DNA from: Maritimibacter sp. REDSEA-S28_B5
GTDB taxonomy: Bacteria > Pseudomonadota > Alphaproteobacteria > Rhodobacterales > Rhodobacteraceae
Length of the DNA: 64,000 bases
Assembly (NCBI GenBank): GCA_001626765.1
Contig: LUOO01000031.1
Coordinates: forward strand, 27,235-91,234
Reading direction: 5' to 3'
Shown here: piece by piece, positions 1-9,633 of the stretch
Layout: the number at the start of each line of letters is the position of its first letter
Numbering within the stretch: the stretch's first letter is position 1
Translations under genes and position numbers: made by a program
The notes under the pieces: generated by a model
The model's input: only the letters and a program-made list of their open reading frames with translations
The model's database searches: none
What the model was told of the DNA's origin: nothing

Positions 1-899
1 ACACTGAAAACCGCGTGGACGCCTCGGGCGAGCCGCAGTTCACCCCCGAGATGAACCCGCCGCTGCGTGAGGATACGTCCGTGCCGCCCCGCAAGGGGCC
101 TATCCGCCGCTTTCTCGACACGCCGCCCGACAACACGGCCAAGACCGTGGTCATCGCGCTTGGCCTCTGCCTCGTCGCGTCGATGGTCGTGTCCGCCGCC
201 GCCGTGTCGCTGCGCCCGCTCCAGCAGGAAAACGCGGCGCTCGACAAGCAGGTGAACATCGTCGAAGTCGCCGGCAAGTATGAAGAGGGCATGGACGTCG
301 CCGCCGCCTTTGCCGCGTTCGAACCGCATGTGGTCGAACTCGACACGGGCGCGTTTGCCGACGGCGCCGAGATCGAAGGGCAGGTCCTCGACCCGCTCAC
401 GTTCGACGACCGCGCCGCCGCTGAGGATCTGACGCTGTCGGCCCCGCTCGACGACGATCCGGCGGGCATCGGGCGGCAGGCGGATTACGTCACCGTCTAC
501 CTGCTCAAGAACGACGACGGTTCGCTCGATAAGGTGATCCTGCCGGTCTATGGCTATGGTCTGTGGTCCACGCTCTACGGCTTCATCGCGGTCGAGGAGG
601 ACGGCAACACCATCTACGGCCTCCAGTTCTACGAACACGCCGAAACCCCCGGTCTGGGCGCCGAGGTCGATAACCCCCGGTGGAAAGCGCTCTGGCGCGG
701 CAAGAAGCTGCGCGACGACGAGGGCGATCTGGAGATCAACGTGGGCAAAGCTGTAACCGCCGCCGGTCCCGAGTATCACGTGGACGCCCTGTCCGGTGCG
801 ACCCTGACCTCGCGCGGCGTCGATAACCTCGTCCGGTTCTGGATGGGGGAGGCCGGTTTTGAACCCTTCCTTGAACGTGTGAGAGCGGGAGAGATCTGA
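1..899 (+). CDS. nqrC: Na+-translocating NADH-quinone reductase subunit C (5' end uncertain)
   Basis: Subunit C of the sodium-pumping NADH:quinone reductase, an inner-membrane protein with a covalently bound FMN. One N-terminal membrane segment (about residues 45-65 counted from the GTG at 15) is followed by a periplasmic FMN-binding domain. Near the C terminus the motif [10 protein letters not shown] supplies the flavinylated threonine. The frame is open to the window edge and reads sensibly upstream of the GTG at 15, so the true start may lie outside; an internal ATG at 51 is another option. The stop overlaps the nqrD start (TGATG). No apbE flavin transferase gene follows the operon here, so FMN attachment must rely on one elsewhere. 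Confidence 0.93.
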   Translation, partial: TENRVDASGEPQFTPEMNPPLREDTSVPPRKGPIRRFLDTPPDNTAKTVVIALGLCLVASMVVSAAAVSLRPLQQENAALDKQVNIVEVAGKYEEGMDVAAAFAAFEPHVVELDTGAFADGAEIEGQVLDPLTFDDRAAAEDLTLSAPLDDDPAGIGRQADYVTVYLLKNDDGSLDKVILPVYGYGLWSTLYGFIAVEEDGNTIYGLQFYEHAETPGLGAEVDNPRWKALWRGKKLRDDEGDLEINVGKAVTAAGPEYHVDALSGATLTSRGVDNLVRFWMGEAGFEPFLERVRAGEI

Positions 900-1552
900 T
901 GGCACAAACTTACCGCAAGATGCTCGTCGACCCGATGGTCGACAACAACCCGATCACGCTTCAGGTGCTGGGCGTCTGTTCGGCGCTCGCCGTGACATCG
1001 TCCTTGCAGGTCGCCGCCGTCATGGCGCTGGCCGTGACGCTCGTCACCGGGTTTTCGTCCATGTTCATCTCGGCCATCCGCAGCCAGATCCCCGGCTCGA
1101 TCCGCATCATCGTGCAAATGATCATCATCGCCTCGCTGGTGATCGTGGTGGATCAGGTGCTCAAGGCCTATGCCTATGAGGTCTCGAAAACGCTGTCGGT
1201 CTTTGTTGGCCTGATCATCACGAACTGCATCGTGATGGGCCGCGCCGAAGCCTTTGCAATGAAGAACCCCCCGATTGCCTCGTTCATAGACGGCGTCGGC
1301 AACGGCATGGGTTATGGCCTGATCCTGCTGCTCGTCGGTTTCTTTCGCGAGCTGTTCGGCTCCGGCAGCCTCTTCGGCATCACGATCCTGCCCACCGTGA
1401 ACAATGGCGGCTGGTATGTGCCCAACGGGCTCCTGCTGCTCCCCCCGTCGGCGTTCTTCGTCATCGGGCTTCTGATCTGGGGCTTCCGCACATGGAAACC
1501 GGAACAGGTGGAAGAGCGTGAGTATCGTATTCAGACGGTGGAGGCACACTGA
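899..1552 (+). CDS. nqrD: Na+-translocating NADH-quinone reductase subunit D
   Basis: Integral membrane subunit of Na+-NQR, 217 residues with about six hydrophobic helices. NqrD and NqrE are homologous inverted subunits that form the core around a membrane-buried iron centre. The conserved cysteines expected for that centre are visible at C27 (LGVCSA) and C110 (TNCIVMG). Start and stop overlap nqrC and nqrE by one base each, as expected for translational coupling within the nqr operon. Length and sequence are normal for the family. Confidence 0.96.
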   Translation: MAQTYRKMLVDPMVDNNPITLQVLGVCSALAVTSSLQVAAVMALAVTLVTGFSSMFISAIRSQIPGSIRIIVQMIIIASLVIVVDQVLKAYAYEVSKTLSVFVGLIITNCIVMGRAEAFAMKNPPIASFIDGVGNGMGYGLILLLVGFFRELFGSGSLFGITILPTVNNGGWYVPNGLLLLPPSAFFVIGLLIWGFRTWKPEQVEEREYRIQTVEAH

Positions 1553-2160
1553 TGGAAGGTCTTCTGTCCCTCGCCGTAAAGGCGATCTTCGTCGAGAACA
1601 TGGCGCTCGCCTTTTTCCTGGGCATGTGCACGTTCCTGGCCGTGTCCAAGAAAATCTCGACCGCCATCGGTCTGGGCATTTCCGTGACACTGGTGCAGGC
1701 GATCACCGTTCCGGCAAACAACCTGATCCTGAACTACCTGCTCGCCCCCGGTGCGCTGGCCTGGGCCGGGTTCCCGGACGTGGACCTCACGTTCCTTGGC
1801 CTCATCAGCTACATCGGCGTGATCGCGGCCATCGTGCAGATCCTCGAAATGGTGCTCGATAAGTATTTCCCGCCGCTCTACAACGCGCTCGGCATCTTCC
1901 TGCCCCTGATCACGGTGAACTGCGCCATTCTGGGCGGCTCGCTGTTCATGGTGGAACGCGACTATTCCTTCCCGGAAGCCTCCGTCTACGGCGTCGCCTC
2001 CGGCCTTGGCTGGGCGCTCGCGATCACCGCCATGGCGGGCGTGCGCGAGAAACTGAAATACTCCGACATTCCGGAAGGTCTGCAGGGTCTTGGCATCACC
2101 TTCATCACCGCAGGACTGATGGCCATGGCCTTCATGTCCTTCTCCGGCGTGAAACTGTAA
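1552..2160 (+). CDS. nqrE: Na+-translocating NADH-quinone reductase subunit E
   Basis: Membrane subunit paired with NqrD, 202 residues with about six helices. Cysteines at C26 (LGMCTF) and C124 (VNCAIL) match the intramembrane iron-ligand positions of the family. It starts on the last base of the nqrD stop and is followed after 12 bases by nqrF, with a good ribosome site (AAGGAGG) in between. Nothing unusual is seen in the sequence. Confidence 0.96.
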   Translation: MEGLLSLAVKAIFVENMALAFFLGMCTFLAVSKKISTAIGLGISVTLVQAITVPANNLILNYLLAPGALAWAGFPDVDLTFLGLISYIGVIAAIVQILEMVLDKYFPPLYNALGIFLPLITVNCAILGGSLFMVERDYSFPEASVYGVASGLGWALAITAMAGVREKLKYSDIPEGLQGLGITFITAGLMAMAFMSFSGVKL

Positions 2161-2172
2161 GGAGGTCGACCG

Positions 2173-3240
2173 ATGGAAACCTTCGGACTGGGCGTTGCCC
2201 TTTTTTCCGTGATCGTGCTCGCGCTCGTGTCGCTGATCATGGCGGCACGCTCGCGGCTCGTGTCCACGGGCAACGCGATCCTGCCCACCGAGGAAAGCCA
2301 CATCACCAAACGCGAGGCCGCCTGTGGCGACCGCCTGTCCTGTCAGGTGGCTGTGAAACAGGACATGGAGGTCGAGGTTCCGGAAGAGGTCTTTGGCGTG
2401 AAGAAATGGGAGTGCACCGTGCGCTCCAACGACAACGTCGCGACCTTCATCAAGAACCTCGTTCTGGAACTGCCCGAGGGCGAGGACGTGAACTTCCGCG
2501 CCGGTGGCTACATCCAGATCGAAGCGCCTGCGTCCCACGTGAAGTTCAGCGATTTCGACGTGGCCGAGGAGTATCGGGAGGACTGGGACAAGTTCAACAT
2601 CTGGCAATACGAATCGACACTCGATGAGCCGATCGAGCGCGCCTATTCGATGGCGAACTACCCGGACGAGAAGGGCCTCATCATGCTCAACGTCCGCATC
2701 GCGACCCCACCGCCGCGCACAGAAGGCATCCCGCCGGGCAAGATGTCGTCTTACATCTTCAACCTGAAACCCGGCGACAAGGTCACGATTTCCGGGCCCT
2801 TCGGCGAGTTTTTCGCCCGCGATACGCCCAAAGAAATGGTCTTCATCGGCGGTGGCGCCGGCATGGCCCCCATGCGCTCGCACATCTTCGACCAGTTGAA
2901 GCGTCTCGAGAACCGCGACCGCAAGATCACCTTCTGGTATGGGGCGCGGTCGAAGCGCGAGATGTTCTTTGTCGAGGATTTCGACCAGCTTGCCGCCGAG
3001 TTCCCGAACTTTGAATGGCACGTGGCGCTGTCCGATGCGCTGCCAGACGACAATTGGGACGGCTACACGGGCTTCATCCACAACGTGCTTTATGAGGAAT
3101 ACCTCAAGAACCACCCGAACCCCGAGGACTGCGAATACTACATGTGCGGTCCGCCGATCATGAACCAGTCGGTGATCAACATGCTCTTGGAGCTTGGGGT
3201 CGATCGCGAGGACATCATGCTCGACGACTTCGGCGGGTGA
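2173..3240 (+). CDS. nqrF: Na+-NQR subunit F lacking most of its [2Fe-2S] ferredoxin domain
   Basis: NADH-oxidising subunit of Na+-NQR. It has an N-terminal membrane helix (residues 4-25) and a complete ferredoxin-reductase-like part: FAD motif RAYS at 156-159, [12 protein letters not shown] nucleotide loop, and a C-terminal YMCGPP. The family is about 405-410 residues; this one has 355. The gap lies right after LVSTGN (residue 34, near base 2274), where the text jumps to ILPTEESH. The missing stretch of about 50 residues is the ferredoxin fold with the CGGGGxCxxC ligand loop; only the fourth ligand (C57 in RLSCQV) is left. The deletion is in frame. Without the cluster, electrons could not pass from FAD to the downstream centres by the known route. 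Either a real in-frame deletion or an assembly collapse. Confidence 0.93.
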   Translation: METFGLGVALFSVIVLALVSLIMAARSRLVSTGNAILPTEESHITKREAACGDRLSCQVAVKQDMEVEVPEEVFGVKKWECTVRSNDNVATFIKNLVLELPEGEDVNFRAGGYIQIEAPASHVKFSDFDVAEEYREDWDKFNIWQYESTLDEPIERAYSMANYPDEKGLIMLNVRIATPPPRTEGIPPGKMSSYIFNLKPGDKVTISGPFGEFFARDTPKEMVFIGGGAGMAPMRSHIFDQLKRLENRDRKITFWYGARSKREMFFVEDFDQLAAEFPNFEWHVALSDALPDDNWDGYTGFIHNVLYEEYLKNHPNPEDCEYYMCGPPIMNQSVINMLLELGVDREDIMLDDFGG

Positions 3241-3245
3241 CAAAC

Positions 3246-3286
3246 GAAGGGGCGGAGGAACGAGGGTTCCCCCGCCCTTCTTCTTT
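3246..3286. terminator. Bidirectional terminator between nqrF and ilvA
   Basis: An imperfect GC-rich hairpin with arms GAAGGGGCGG/CCGCCCTTC and inner arms GGAAC/GTTCC is followed by TTCTTT. It sits in the 57-base gap between convergent nqrF and ilvA and can serve both strands. Confidence 0.7.
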
Positions 3287-3297
3287 GGACCCGAGGC

Positions 3298-4497
3298 TCA
3301 AGCCGTGGTGAGTTTGAAGCCCTCGGCAGCAAGCGCCGCGACGATCTCATCCACATGCAGGCTGTCCCGTGCCTCGATCACCACTTCAAGCTCGGCTTGT
3401 TTCAACGCAACGCTCTGGAACATGCGCTGGTGGATCACCTCGACCACATTCGCCCCCGCCTCGCCGATCATGCGGCTGATCTTGGCGAGCTGTCCGGGGG
3501 TATCGTCGATCTCGAACGTGAGCCGCGCGATGCGTCCGTCGCGCACGAGACCCCGCAGGATGAGCGTGGAGAGGATGCGCGAGTCGATGTTGCCGCCGCA
3601 GACGACGAGCCCCACCTTCTTGCCCTGAAGCTCCCCTGCCAGCTTGCGAATGACAGCCAGACCCGCGCCCGCAGCCCCTTCGGCCACCAGTTTCTCGTGC
3701 GAGAGGAGGTCGAACACCGCCGCCTCGATCTCGTCCTCGGTAACGGACTCGATCCGATCCACCTTGTCCCGGATGATCGCCACATTCGCCTCGGACGGTT
3801 CCTTGACCGCGATGCCTTCGGCCAGTGACGCCCCCGCGAAATGCGTATCCCCGCCTTCCACGGCCGCCTTCACCGCGTCAAAGAGTAGCGCCTGCGCCCC
3901 GATCACCTGAACCTCTTGCTTGATCGCCTTGGCCGCCGTCGCAATCCCGGCGATAAGGCCCCCGCCGCCGATCGGCACCACGATCACGTCTAGGTCGGGC
4001 TGCTGCTCCAGCATCTCGCAGGCCACGGTGCCCTGCCCCGCCACGACCACCGGGTCGTCGAAAGGATGGATGAGCACCAGCCCCTCCGTCGCGATCATCT
4101 CGTGCGTCGCCTCCATCGCCTCTTCAAAGGTCGACCCGCGTAGCTCTACACGGGCACCAAAGTCCTGCGTGCGCTTGATCTTGTTGAACGGCGTTCCTTG
4201 CGGCATCACGATAACCGATCTGATCCCCAGCCGCGTGGCGTGATACGCCACCCCCTGCGCGTGATTGCCCGCGCTGCACGCGATCACGCCCGTCGCCCGC
4301 TCCGCTTCGGTCAGCGAAAGCAGCTTGGCCAGCGCCCCCCGCGCTTTGAAGGCATTGGTGTGCTGGAGGTTCTCGAGCTTGAGGAACAGGTCCAGCCCCA
4401 ACTGCATCGACAGCCGCGTGGCGGGCACCACGGGCGTCGTGATCGTCGCATCGGCGATGGCGGTGCGGGCGGTGATGATGTCGTCGAATGTAAGCAT
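3298..4497 (-). CDS. ilvA: Threonine dehydratase (threonine ammonia-lyase)
   Basis: PLP enzyme of fold type II that deaminates threonine to 2-oxobutyrate, the first step to isoleucine. The PLP lysine is K51 in HTNAFKARGA and the phosphate loop is PIGGGGLIAG. The C-terminal part (about 320-399) looks like a single ACT-type regulatory domain, as in the 400-residue form rather than the 500-residue E. coli IlvA. The start is the ATG of MLTFDDI; the frame stays open 20 codons further upstream but that stretch does not look like the family. It converges with nqrF and follows acnB on the same strand. Confidence 0.9.
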   Translation of the reverse strand: MLTFDDIITARTAIADATITTPVVPATRLSMQLGLDLFLKLENLQHTNAFKARGALAKLLSLTEAERATGVIACSAGNHAQGVAYHATRLGIRSVIVMPQGTPFNKIKRTQDFGARVELRGSTFEEAMEATHEMIATEGLVLIHPFDDPVVVAGQGTVACEMLEQQPDLDVIVVPIGGGGLIAGIATAAKAIKQEVQVIGAQALLFDAVKAAVEGGDTHFAGASLAEGIAVKEPSEANVAIIRDKVDRIESVTEDEIEAAVFDLLSHEKLVAEGAAGAGLAVIRKLAGELQGKKVGLVVCGGNIDSRILSTLILRGLVRDGRIARLTFEIDDTPGQLAKISRMIGEAGANVVEVIHQRMFQSVALKQAELEVVIEARDSLHVDEIVAALAAEGFKLTTA

Positions 4498-4560
4498 ATG
4501 GGCCTCCGGCTTTGCGCGCGGCATGAACCATAGGACCCCGTGGCGCAAGGGTGGCAAACG

Positions 4561-4588
4561 AAAACGGCGGCCCCGGGGGACCGCCGTT
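4561..4588 (-). terminator. Rho-independent terminator of acnB
   Basis: A perfect 8-bp stem (AACGGCGG/CCGCCGTT) with a 10-base GC-rich loop lies 25 bases after the acnB stop. On the minus strand it is followed by TTTTCGTTT. Confidence 0.8.
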
Positions 4589-4612
4589 CGTATTCTCGGA
4601 CCTATGGTCGGA

Positions 4613-7402
4613 TCAGAAGTGAACCGACAGTCCCATCTTGCCGACGTTCGCGGGCGGGGCGAATTTCGTCAGGTTGATGCCCTTCACGGCCTTCTTGTAT
4701 TCGTCGAGCGTGGGCGTGCGACCCAGCACGGCGGAGAGCACCACCACGGGCGTCGAAGCGAGCAGGCTTTCACCCTTTTTGTCCTCGGCGTCGGCCACGA
4801 CGCGCCCCTGGAACAGGCGGGTGGACGTCGCGAGCACGGTGTCGCCCTTGGCGGCCTTTTCCTGGTTGCCCATGCACAGGTTACAGCCGGGACGTTCGAG
4901 GTAGAGGATGTTCTCATACTCGGTCCGGGCGGCAACCTTGGGCGCCGCATCGTCAAACTCGAAACCCGAGTATTTCTGGAGGATCTCCCAGTCGCCCTCG
5001 GCCTTCAACTCGTCGATGATGTTGTAGGTCGGGGCCGACACCACCAGCGGCGCCTTGAACTCGACCTTGCCCTCGTTCGCTTCGATGTTCTTGAGCATCT
5101 GCGCGACGATCTTCACGTCGCCCTTGTGCACCATGCAGGACCCGACAAAGCCCAGATCGACCTTTTTCTCGGCCCCGTAGTAGGAGATTGGGCGGATCGT
5201 GTCGTGGGTATAGCGCTTGGACACATCGGCGTTGTAGACGTCGGGGTCCGCGATCATCGGCTCGGCAATCGCGTCGAGGTCCACGACGACTTCGGCGTAG
5301 TATTTCGCGTTGTCGTCGGGGCGCAGCGCGGGCTTGGCACCCGAGCGGATTTCCTCGATCCGACGCTCGGCAATGCCGATCAGCCGGTGCAGCATGCCGT
5401 TGTCATGCTCCATGCCCTTGTCGATCATGATCTGGATGCGGTCGCGGGCGATTTCCAGCGATTCAATCAGCGTCTCGTCCTGCGAGATACAGATCGAGGC
5501 CTTCGCCTTCATCTCAGCGGTCCAGTCGGTGAAGGTGAACGCCTGATCGGCCAGAAGCGTGCCGATGTGCACCTCGATGATCCGGCCCTGGAACACGTTG
5601 TCGCCGCACTGGGCGAGCATCTGCTGCTGCGTGGCGTGCACCACGTCGCGGAAGTCCATGTGATCGGCCATTTCACCGACGAAGGTCACCTTGACCGACT
5701 CCGGGATCGGCATTTCCGCCTCGCCAGTCGCGAGCGCCAGCGCCACGGTGCCAGAGTCCGCGCCGAAGGCCACGCCCTTGGACATGCGGGTGTGGCTGTC
5801 GCCGCCAATGATGATCGACCAGTCGTCCACGGTGATGTCGTTGAGCACCTTGTGAATAACGTCCGTCATCGCGTGGTATTCGCCCTTGGGGTCGCGCGCG
5901 GTGACGAGGCCGAACTTGTTCATGAACGCCATGAGGCGCGGGGTGTTGTCCTGCGCCTTCTTGTCCCAGACCGACGCCGTGTGGCAGCCCGACTGGTAGG
6001 CGCCATCAACGGACGGCGACAGCACGGTGGCCGCCATGGCTTCCAGTTCCTGCGCGGTCATAAGACCGGTGGTGTCCTGCGAGCCGACGATGTTGACCTT
6101 GACGCGCACGTCCGACCCGGCGTGAAGCGGCTTTTTCGACGACACGCCACGCGCGTTGGCGTTGAAGATCTTTTCGACTGCGGTCAGCCCCTGACCGTCA
6201 TGCGAAATCTCTTTCGACGGGGCAAAGACGCGCGGGGCTTCGATGCCCAGCGTTTCGGCAGCGAAAGTCTGGAGCATCTTGCCGAAGACGATGGCATAGG
6301 AGCTTCCCGCCTTCATGAATTCGACTTTCTGCGGCGTGAAGGAAGCGGAGAGATCGACAAGCTCATTCCCGTCCTCGTCGCGCAGCACCTTGTTCTTGGT
6401 GTCGATCTTGAGCACGCGGCCGGTTTCGACCGAGTATTTCTGTTCCAGCACCGGGTTGCCGTCGTTGTTCAGGATCGGCTTGCCGTCCGCGCCCATCTTC
6501 TTGACCCAGTTCTTGAGGTCGAGGCCGATCCCGCCGGTCACGCCCACGGTGGTCAGGAAGATCGGCGAAATGCCGTTGGTGCCCGCGACGATCGGGGCGT
6601 AGTTTACGAACGGCACGTAGGGCGAGGCCTGCTTGCCGGTCCAGAGCGCCACGTTGTTCACGCCGGACATGCGCGACGACCCGACGCCCATGGTGCCCTT
6701 TTCCGCGATCAGCATGACGCGCTTGCCGGGGTGCTGGAGCTTCAGCGCCTCGATATGCTTCTGCGCGGCTTCGTCGATCATGCACTTGCCGTGCAGTTCC
6801 CGGTCGGATCGCGAGTGTGCCTGATTGCCCGGCGACAAGAGGTCGGTCGAAATGTCGCCCTCGGCGGCGATATAGGTCACCACCTCGATCTCGTCCTCGA
6901 TGTCGGGCAGCTTGGTAAAGAACTCGGCCTTGGCGTAGCTCTGCAGGATCTCGGTCGCCACGGCGTTGCCTGCCTCATGCGCGGCCTTGAGGCGCGAGGT
7001 GTCGGCTTCGTAGAGGAACACCTGCGTTTTCAGCACTTCGGCGGCCTGCGCAGCGATACCGGCGTCGTCGCCCAGCGCGAGGTCGAGCAGCACCTCGACC
7101 GAGGGCCCGCCCTTCATGTGGGACAGAAGCTCGAAGGCGAAGGTCGGGGTGATTTCCGGCACCAGCACCTCGCCCAGAGCGATCTTTTTCAGGAAGGCGG
7201 CCTTCACGCCCGCGGCGGCGGTGGTGCCGGGCAGCGTGTTGTAGATGAAGAAATTGAGCGCCGATGCGCGGTGCTCGTTGCCCGCGTCCTGAATGATCGC
7301 GGTGATCTCTTCGGTCAGCTCCGCGTCGTCGATCGGCTTGGGGTGCAGCCCCTGCTCCTTGCGCGTTTCGATCTCTTCGAGGTAGCTGGAATAGTGGCTC
7401 AT
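4613..7402 (-). CDS. acnB: Aconitate hydratase B / 2-methylisocitrate dehydratase
   Basis: [4Fe-4S] enzyme of the TCA cycle (citrate to isocitrate), with a side role in the methylcitrate cycle in this family. It has the AcnB domain order: an N-terminal HEAT-like helical region with the swivel domain first, then the catalytic domains. The three cluster cysteines are visible in GSCMVHKGD and PGCNLCMGN. The length, 929 residues, exceeds the 865 of E. coli and fits the longer alphaproteobacterial form. The start chosen is the ATG of MSHYSSYLEE; the ribosome site is weak. It appears to be a single-gene unit with its own terminator. Confidence 0.96.
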   Translation of the reverse strand: MSHYSSYLEEIETRKEQGLHPKPIDDAELTEEITAIIQDAGNEHRASALNFFIYNTLPGTTAAAGVKAAFLKKIALGEVLVPEITPTFAFELLSHMKGGPSVEVLLDLALGDDAGIAAQAAEVLKTQVFLYEADTSRLKAAHEAGNAVATEILQSYAKAEFFTKLPDIEDEIEVVTYIAAEGDISTDLLSPGNQAHSRSDRELHGKCMIDEAAQKHIEALKLQHPGKRVMLIAEKGTMGVGSSRMSGVNNVALWTGKQASPYVPFVNYAPIVAGTNGISPIFLTTVGVTGGIGLDLKNWVKKMGADGKPILNNDGNPVLEQKYSVETGRVLKIDTKNKVLRDEDGNELVDLSASFTPQKVEFMKAGSSYAIVFGKMLQTFAAETLGIEAPRVFAPSKEISHDGQGLTAVEKIFNANARGVSSKKPLHAGSDVRVKVNIVGSQDTTGLMTAQELEAMAATVLSPSVDGAYQSGCHTASVWDKKAQDNTPRLMAFMNKFGLVTARDPKGEYHAMTDVIHKVLNDITVDDWSIIIGGDSHTRMSKGVAFGADSGTVALALATGEAEMPIPESVKVTFVGEMADHMDFRDVVHATQQQMLAQCGDNVFQGRIIEVHIGTLLADQAFTFTDWTAEMKAKASICISQDETLIESLEIARDRIQIMIDKGMEHDNGMLHRLIGIAERRIEEIRSGAKPALRPDDNAKYYAEVVVDLDAIAEPMIADPDVYNADVSKRYTHDTIRPISYYGAEKKVDLGFVGSCMVHKGDVKIVAQMLKNIEANEGKVEFKAPLVVSAPTYNIIDELKAEGDWEILQKYSGFEFDDAAPKVAARTEYENILYLERPGCNLCMGNQEKAAKGDTVLATSTRLFQGRVVADAEDKKGESLLASTPVVVLSAVLGRTPTLDEYKKAVKGINLTKFAPPANVGKMGLSVHF

Positions 7403-7479
7403 GACAGTGTCCCGTTGCTGCTGAATTCGCTTCCTATCAGGCATTAGCGGCGTCTTCGCAAGACCCGTCGCTCGGCCTT

Positions 7480-7497
7480 TGTATGCGGCGGTATACA
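7480..7497. promoter_or_regulatory. Possible operator upstream of acnB
   Basis: The inverted repeat TGTAT-N8-ATACA lies 78-95 bases upstream of the acnB start, in the 180-base gap after the iron operon. The arms are short, so this may be chance. The rest of the gap (7403-7582) shows no gene. Confidence 0.25.
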
Positions 7498-7582
7498 GAA
7501 TTTTTCTGCAAGTGCAAGCAGGCTGTTCGGGTCACGCAAAGGCGGCCACTTCTGCCTATCTCGAGGACGTGAAGCCGCCGTT

Positions 7583-8653
7583 TCAGGTCAGCGAGACGAG
7601 GTGATTGTCCCAGGCGACGCCGGCCTTGCCCAAGGCACGTGGCCCCTCGGGCGCGACCGCGATCAACCCGCCAAGCCCATCCGTGGCGAAATAGCCCGCG
7701 CCCAGCGGGGCAAGCCCGCAGACATCGGCGCGCGACACCGCGCCCAGAAATGTGCCATCCGGTGAGAACCGGTGGAGACGCCCACCCCTAGGCGAGGTAA
7801 TGGCAACTTCGTCGCCGCTGCCTGCAAAGGCGATGGAGCCAGCGTAGCCCTTCATGAGCAACTCGTCTGCCAGCGGCGCCTCAGCCAGGATCACCGCCTC
7901 GCCCCGGCGATGCAGGCCAAGCAGCGGCAGGGCGGCATTCGCCTCGCCCTCCCACTGCATCGCGAACGCGACCAGGCCGTCGGCCCGGATCGCGAGATGG
8001 CGGATCGAGTTCTGGTGGAGATCCGGCTCAAGCTCCATACTCTCCAGATGCCGCCCATCGGCGCCCAGATAGGTCAGGTTCGGGCGCATGGTCATAAGGT
8101 TCAGTTTCTCGCGGTCCCAGCCGTCTGTCTCGATCCCGCCGTTGGCGATGACCAGAGTCTCGCCGTCCGGCATGAGCCGTATCTCATGCGGCCCGATGCC
8201 GTGGCTCGGGACCTCGTCGATCCGCGCGTAATCGCGCGTGTCCCAGACACCGATGCGGCCCTCGGACCCATCCTCCATCTGCTCGGAGGTGAAGAGGAGC
8301 GCCCCATCCGCCGAGAAAGCTCCATGCCCGTTGAACTGCCGCCCCTCGGGCGCGGTCAACTCGCGGACAACCATGCCGGTCGGGCAGTCGATCACCAACG
8401 CAAAGGTGCCGGGGCGCCGGGCAAAGCCGATCGCCTCGGCCCGCGTCGGATGCCCGCAGGCGGCATGACCGCGGGCAGGAAGCGGGACAGAAAACGTCTC
8501 TGATCCTGCCGAAGTCAGACCATGAAGCGAATAACTCCCGTCCGGGCGTTTGGCGGCAGCGAGATAGGCTGGCGAGCCGACAGCCGCCCAGCCAAGGCGC
8601 GGGACGGCGGAGGCCGCGACGAGACCGGCGAGAAAACCGCGACGCGTGGCCAT
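7583..8653 (-). CDS. DUF1513 protein of the iron operon, Tat signal
   Basis: A 356-residue periplasmic protein with a twin-arginine-like leader (MATRRGFLAGLVAAS). The body has repeating short beta-blade patterns (SADGALLFTSE, MPDGETLVIANGG, AFAGSGDEVAITSP), consistent with a beta-propeller. DUF1513 proteins are found with imelysins and DUF1111 proteins in iron-responsive operons; their biochemical role is not established. It is the last gene of the operon and its ATG overlaps the stop of the second imelysin. The start is fixed by that overlap and the leader. Confidence 0.85.
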   Translation of the reverse strand: MATRRGFLAGLVAASAVPRLGWAAVGSPAYLAAAKRPDGSYSLHGLTSAGSETFSVPLPARGHAACGHPTRAEAIGFARRPGTFALVIDCPTGMVVRELTAPEGRQFNGHGAFSADGALLFTSEQMEDGSEGRIGVWDTRDYARIDEVPSHGIGPHEIRLMPDGETLVIANGGIETDGWDREKLNLMTMRPNLTYLGADGRHLESMELEPDLHQNSIRHLAIRADGLVAFAMQWEGEANAALPLLGLHRRGEAVILAEAPLADELLMKGYAGSIAFAGSGDEVAITSPRGGRLHRFSPDGTFLGAVSRADVCGLAPLGAGYFATDGLGGLIAVAPEGPRALGKAGVAWDNHLVSLT

Positions 8654-9633
8654 CAGTCCCCGTCCGACGAATTGAAACCGGGGGTCAACCCCATGGGCGC
8701 GCCCACCTCGACCTCGATCGCCTGCCGGACCGCGTCCACGCGCTGTTCGGTGATCTCGACAAGAAGCCGGTTCATCGGGTCGTCGATGTCCTGAAAGCCG
8801 GGGTCGGTGACCTTGGACGCGGCGTCGAGGAAACTGTCCAATGCCGCCTGCGTCTGCGGCAGGTCGTGACCCGCCAGCGCCTCGGCCATGGCGACATTCG
8901 CCTGCGCCACCGCGATCACATTGGGCAGCGAGCGGCCCGACCGCCATGCTTCGGCCCGTGCGGGACGGGCGCGGTCGATCTCGCCCAAGGGACGACCGAG
9001 CCGCGTGTCAGCGGTGAACTCGAGCGAGGTGAGGATCTGGGTATAGATCGCGCGCGTCGCTTCGTCCGGGCTCAGGTAGGTCGCGTTCCCGTCAGCCCCG
9101 GCGCTGCGCAGGACGTCTGCGAAGTCGGTGCGCCACGCCGCGTCCAGCGCCGTCGCCTGCCGCGCCAGATCGTCGGCCAGCGCCGTCACCAGTCGGCAGG
9201 TATAGCCGCCCGCTTCATACCCGGCGAACTGCGGATCGAATAGCAGCATGTCGAGCGCGAAAAGACCCCGCGCAGCGATGGACAACTCTGCCATGTCCGC
9301 CGGGTCATCGACCACCGGATCCTCGTCGGCGATCAACTCCGCCAGCGTCTTGGGCGTGAACCCGCGCGTGTCGGGCCAGAATGCGATGGACAGCGTGCCA
9401 TGCTCGGACGGCCCCATCTTGATGTCGCCCACCCGCATCCACGCCTGCATGAGCCCATCGAAGGGGGCGACGAGGTTCGCGGGCAGGCAGCTGTCCTGTG
9501 CCGTTTCGGCAAACTCCGTCGCGGTGGCGGCGAAATTGGCAAAGCCGGGCAGGATCACCTCGTCCAGCGCTTCGTTTACGCCCGCTTGCGCGGAGGTGGC
9601 AAAGACGATGGCGGCGAGAGTGGTTCGGATCAT
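8653..9633 (-). CDS. Imelysin-family periplasmic protein (second copy)
   Basis: A 326-residue exported protein with a short signal peptide (cleavage near AQA-GV), related to the imelysin/M75 family of iron-linked periplasmic proteins. The GxHxxE motif typical of imelysins is not intact: the corresponding place reads GLFALDML. It overlaps the DUF1111 gene upstream (ATGA) and the DUF1513 gene downstream, so it is translated from the iron operon. Probably a metal- or haem-handling partner of its neighbours; catalytic activity is doubtful. Confidence 0.82.
   Translation of the reverse strand: MIRTTLAAIVFATSAQAGVNEALDEVILPGFANFAATATEFAETAQDSCLPANLVAPFDGLMQAWMRVGDIKMGPSEHGTLSIAFWPDTRGFTPKTLAELIADEDPVVDDPADMAELSIAARGLFALDMLLFDPQFAGYEAGGYTCRLVTALADDLARQATALDAAWRTDFADVLRSAGADGNATYLSPDEATRAIYTQILTSLEFTADTRLGRPLGEIDRARPARAEAWRSGRSLPNVIAVAQANVAMAEALAGHDLPQTQAALDSFLDAASKVTDPGFQDIDDPMNRLLVEITEQRVDAVRQAIEVEVGAPMGLTPGFNSSDGD

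Noticed and set aside
4265-7447. About 1,060-codon plus-strand frame opposite acnB
   Set aside because: The minus strand encodes a complete, conserved aconitase; the opposite frame has biased composition and no recognisable motif.
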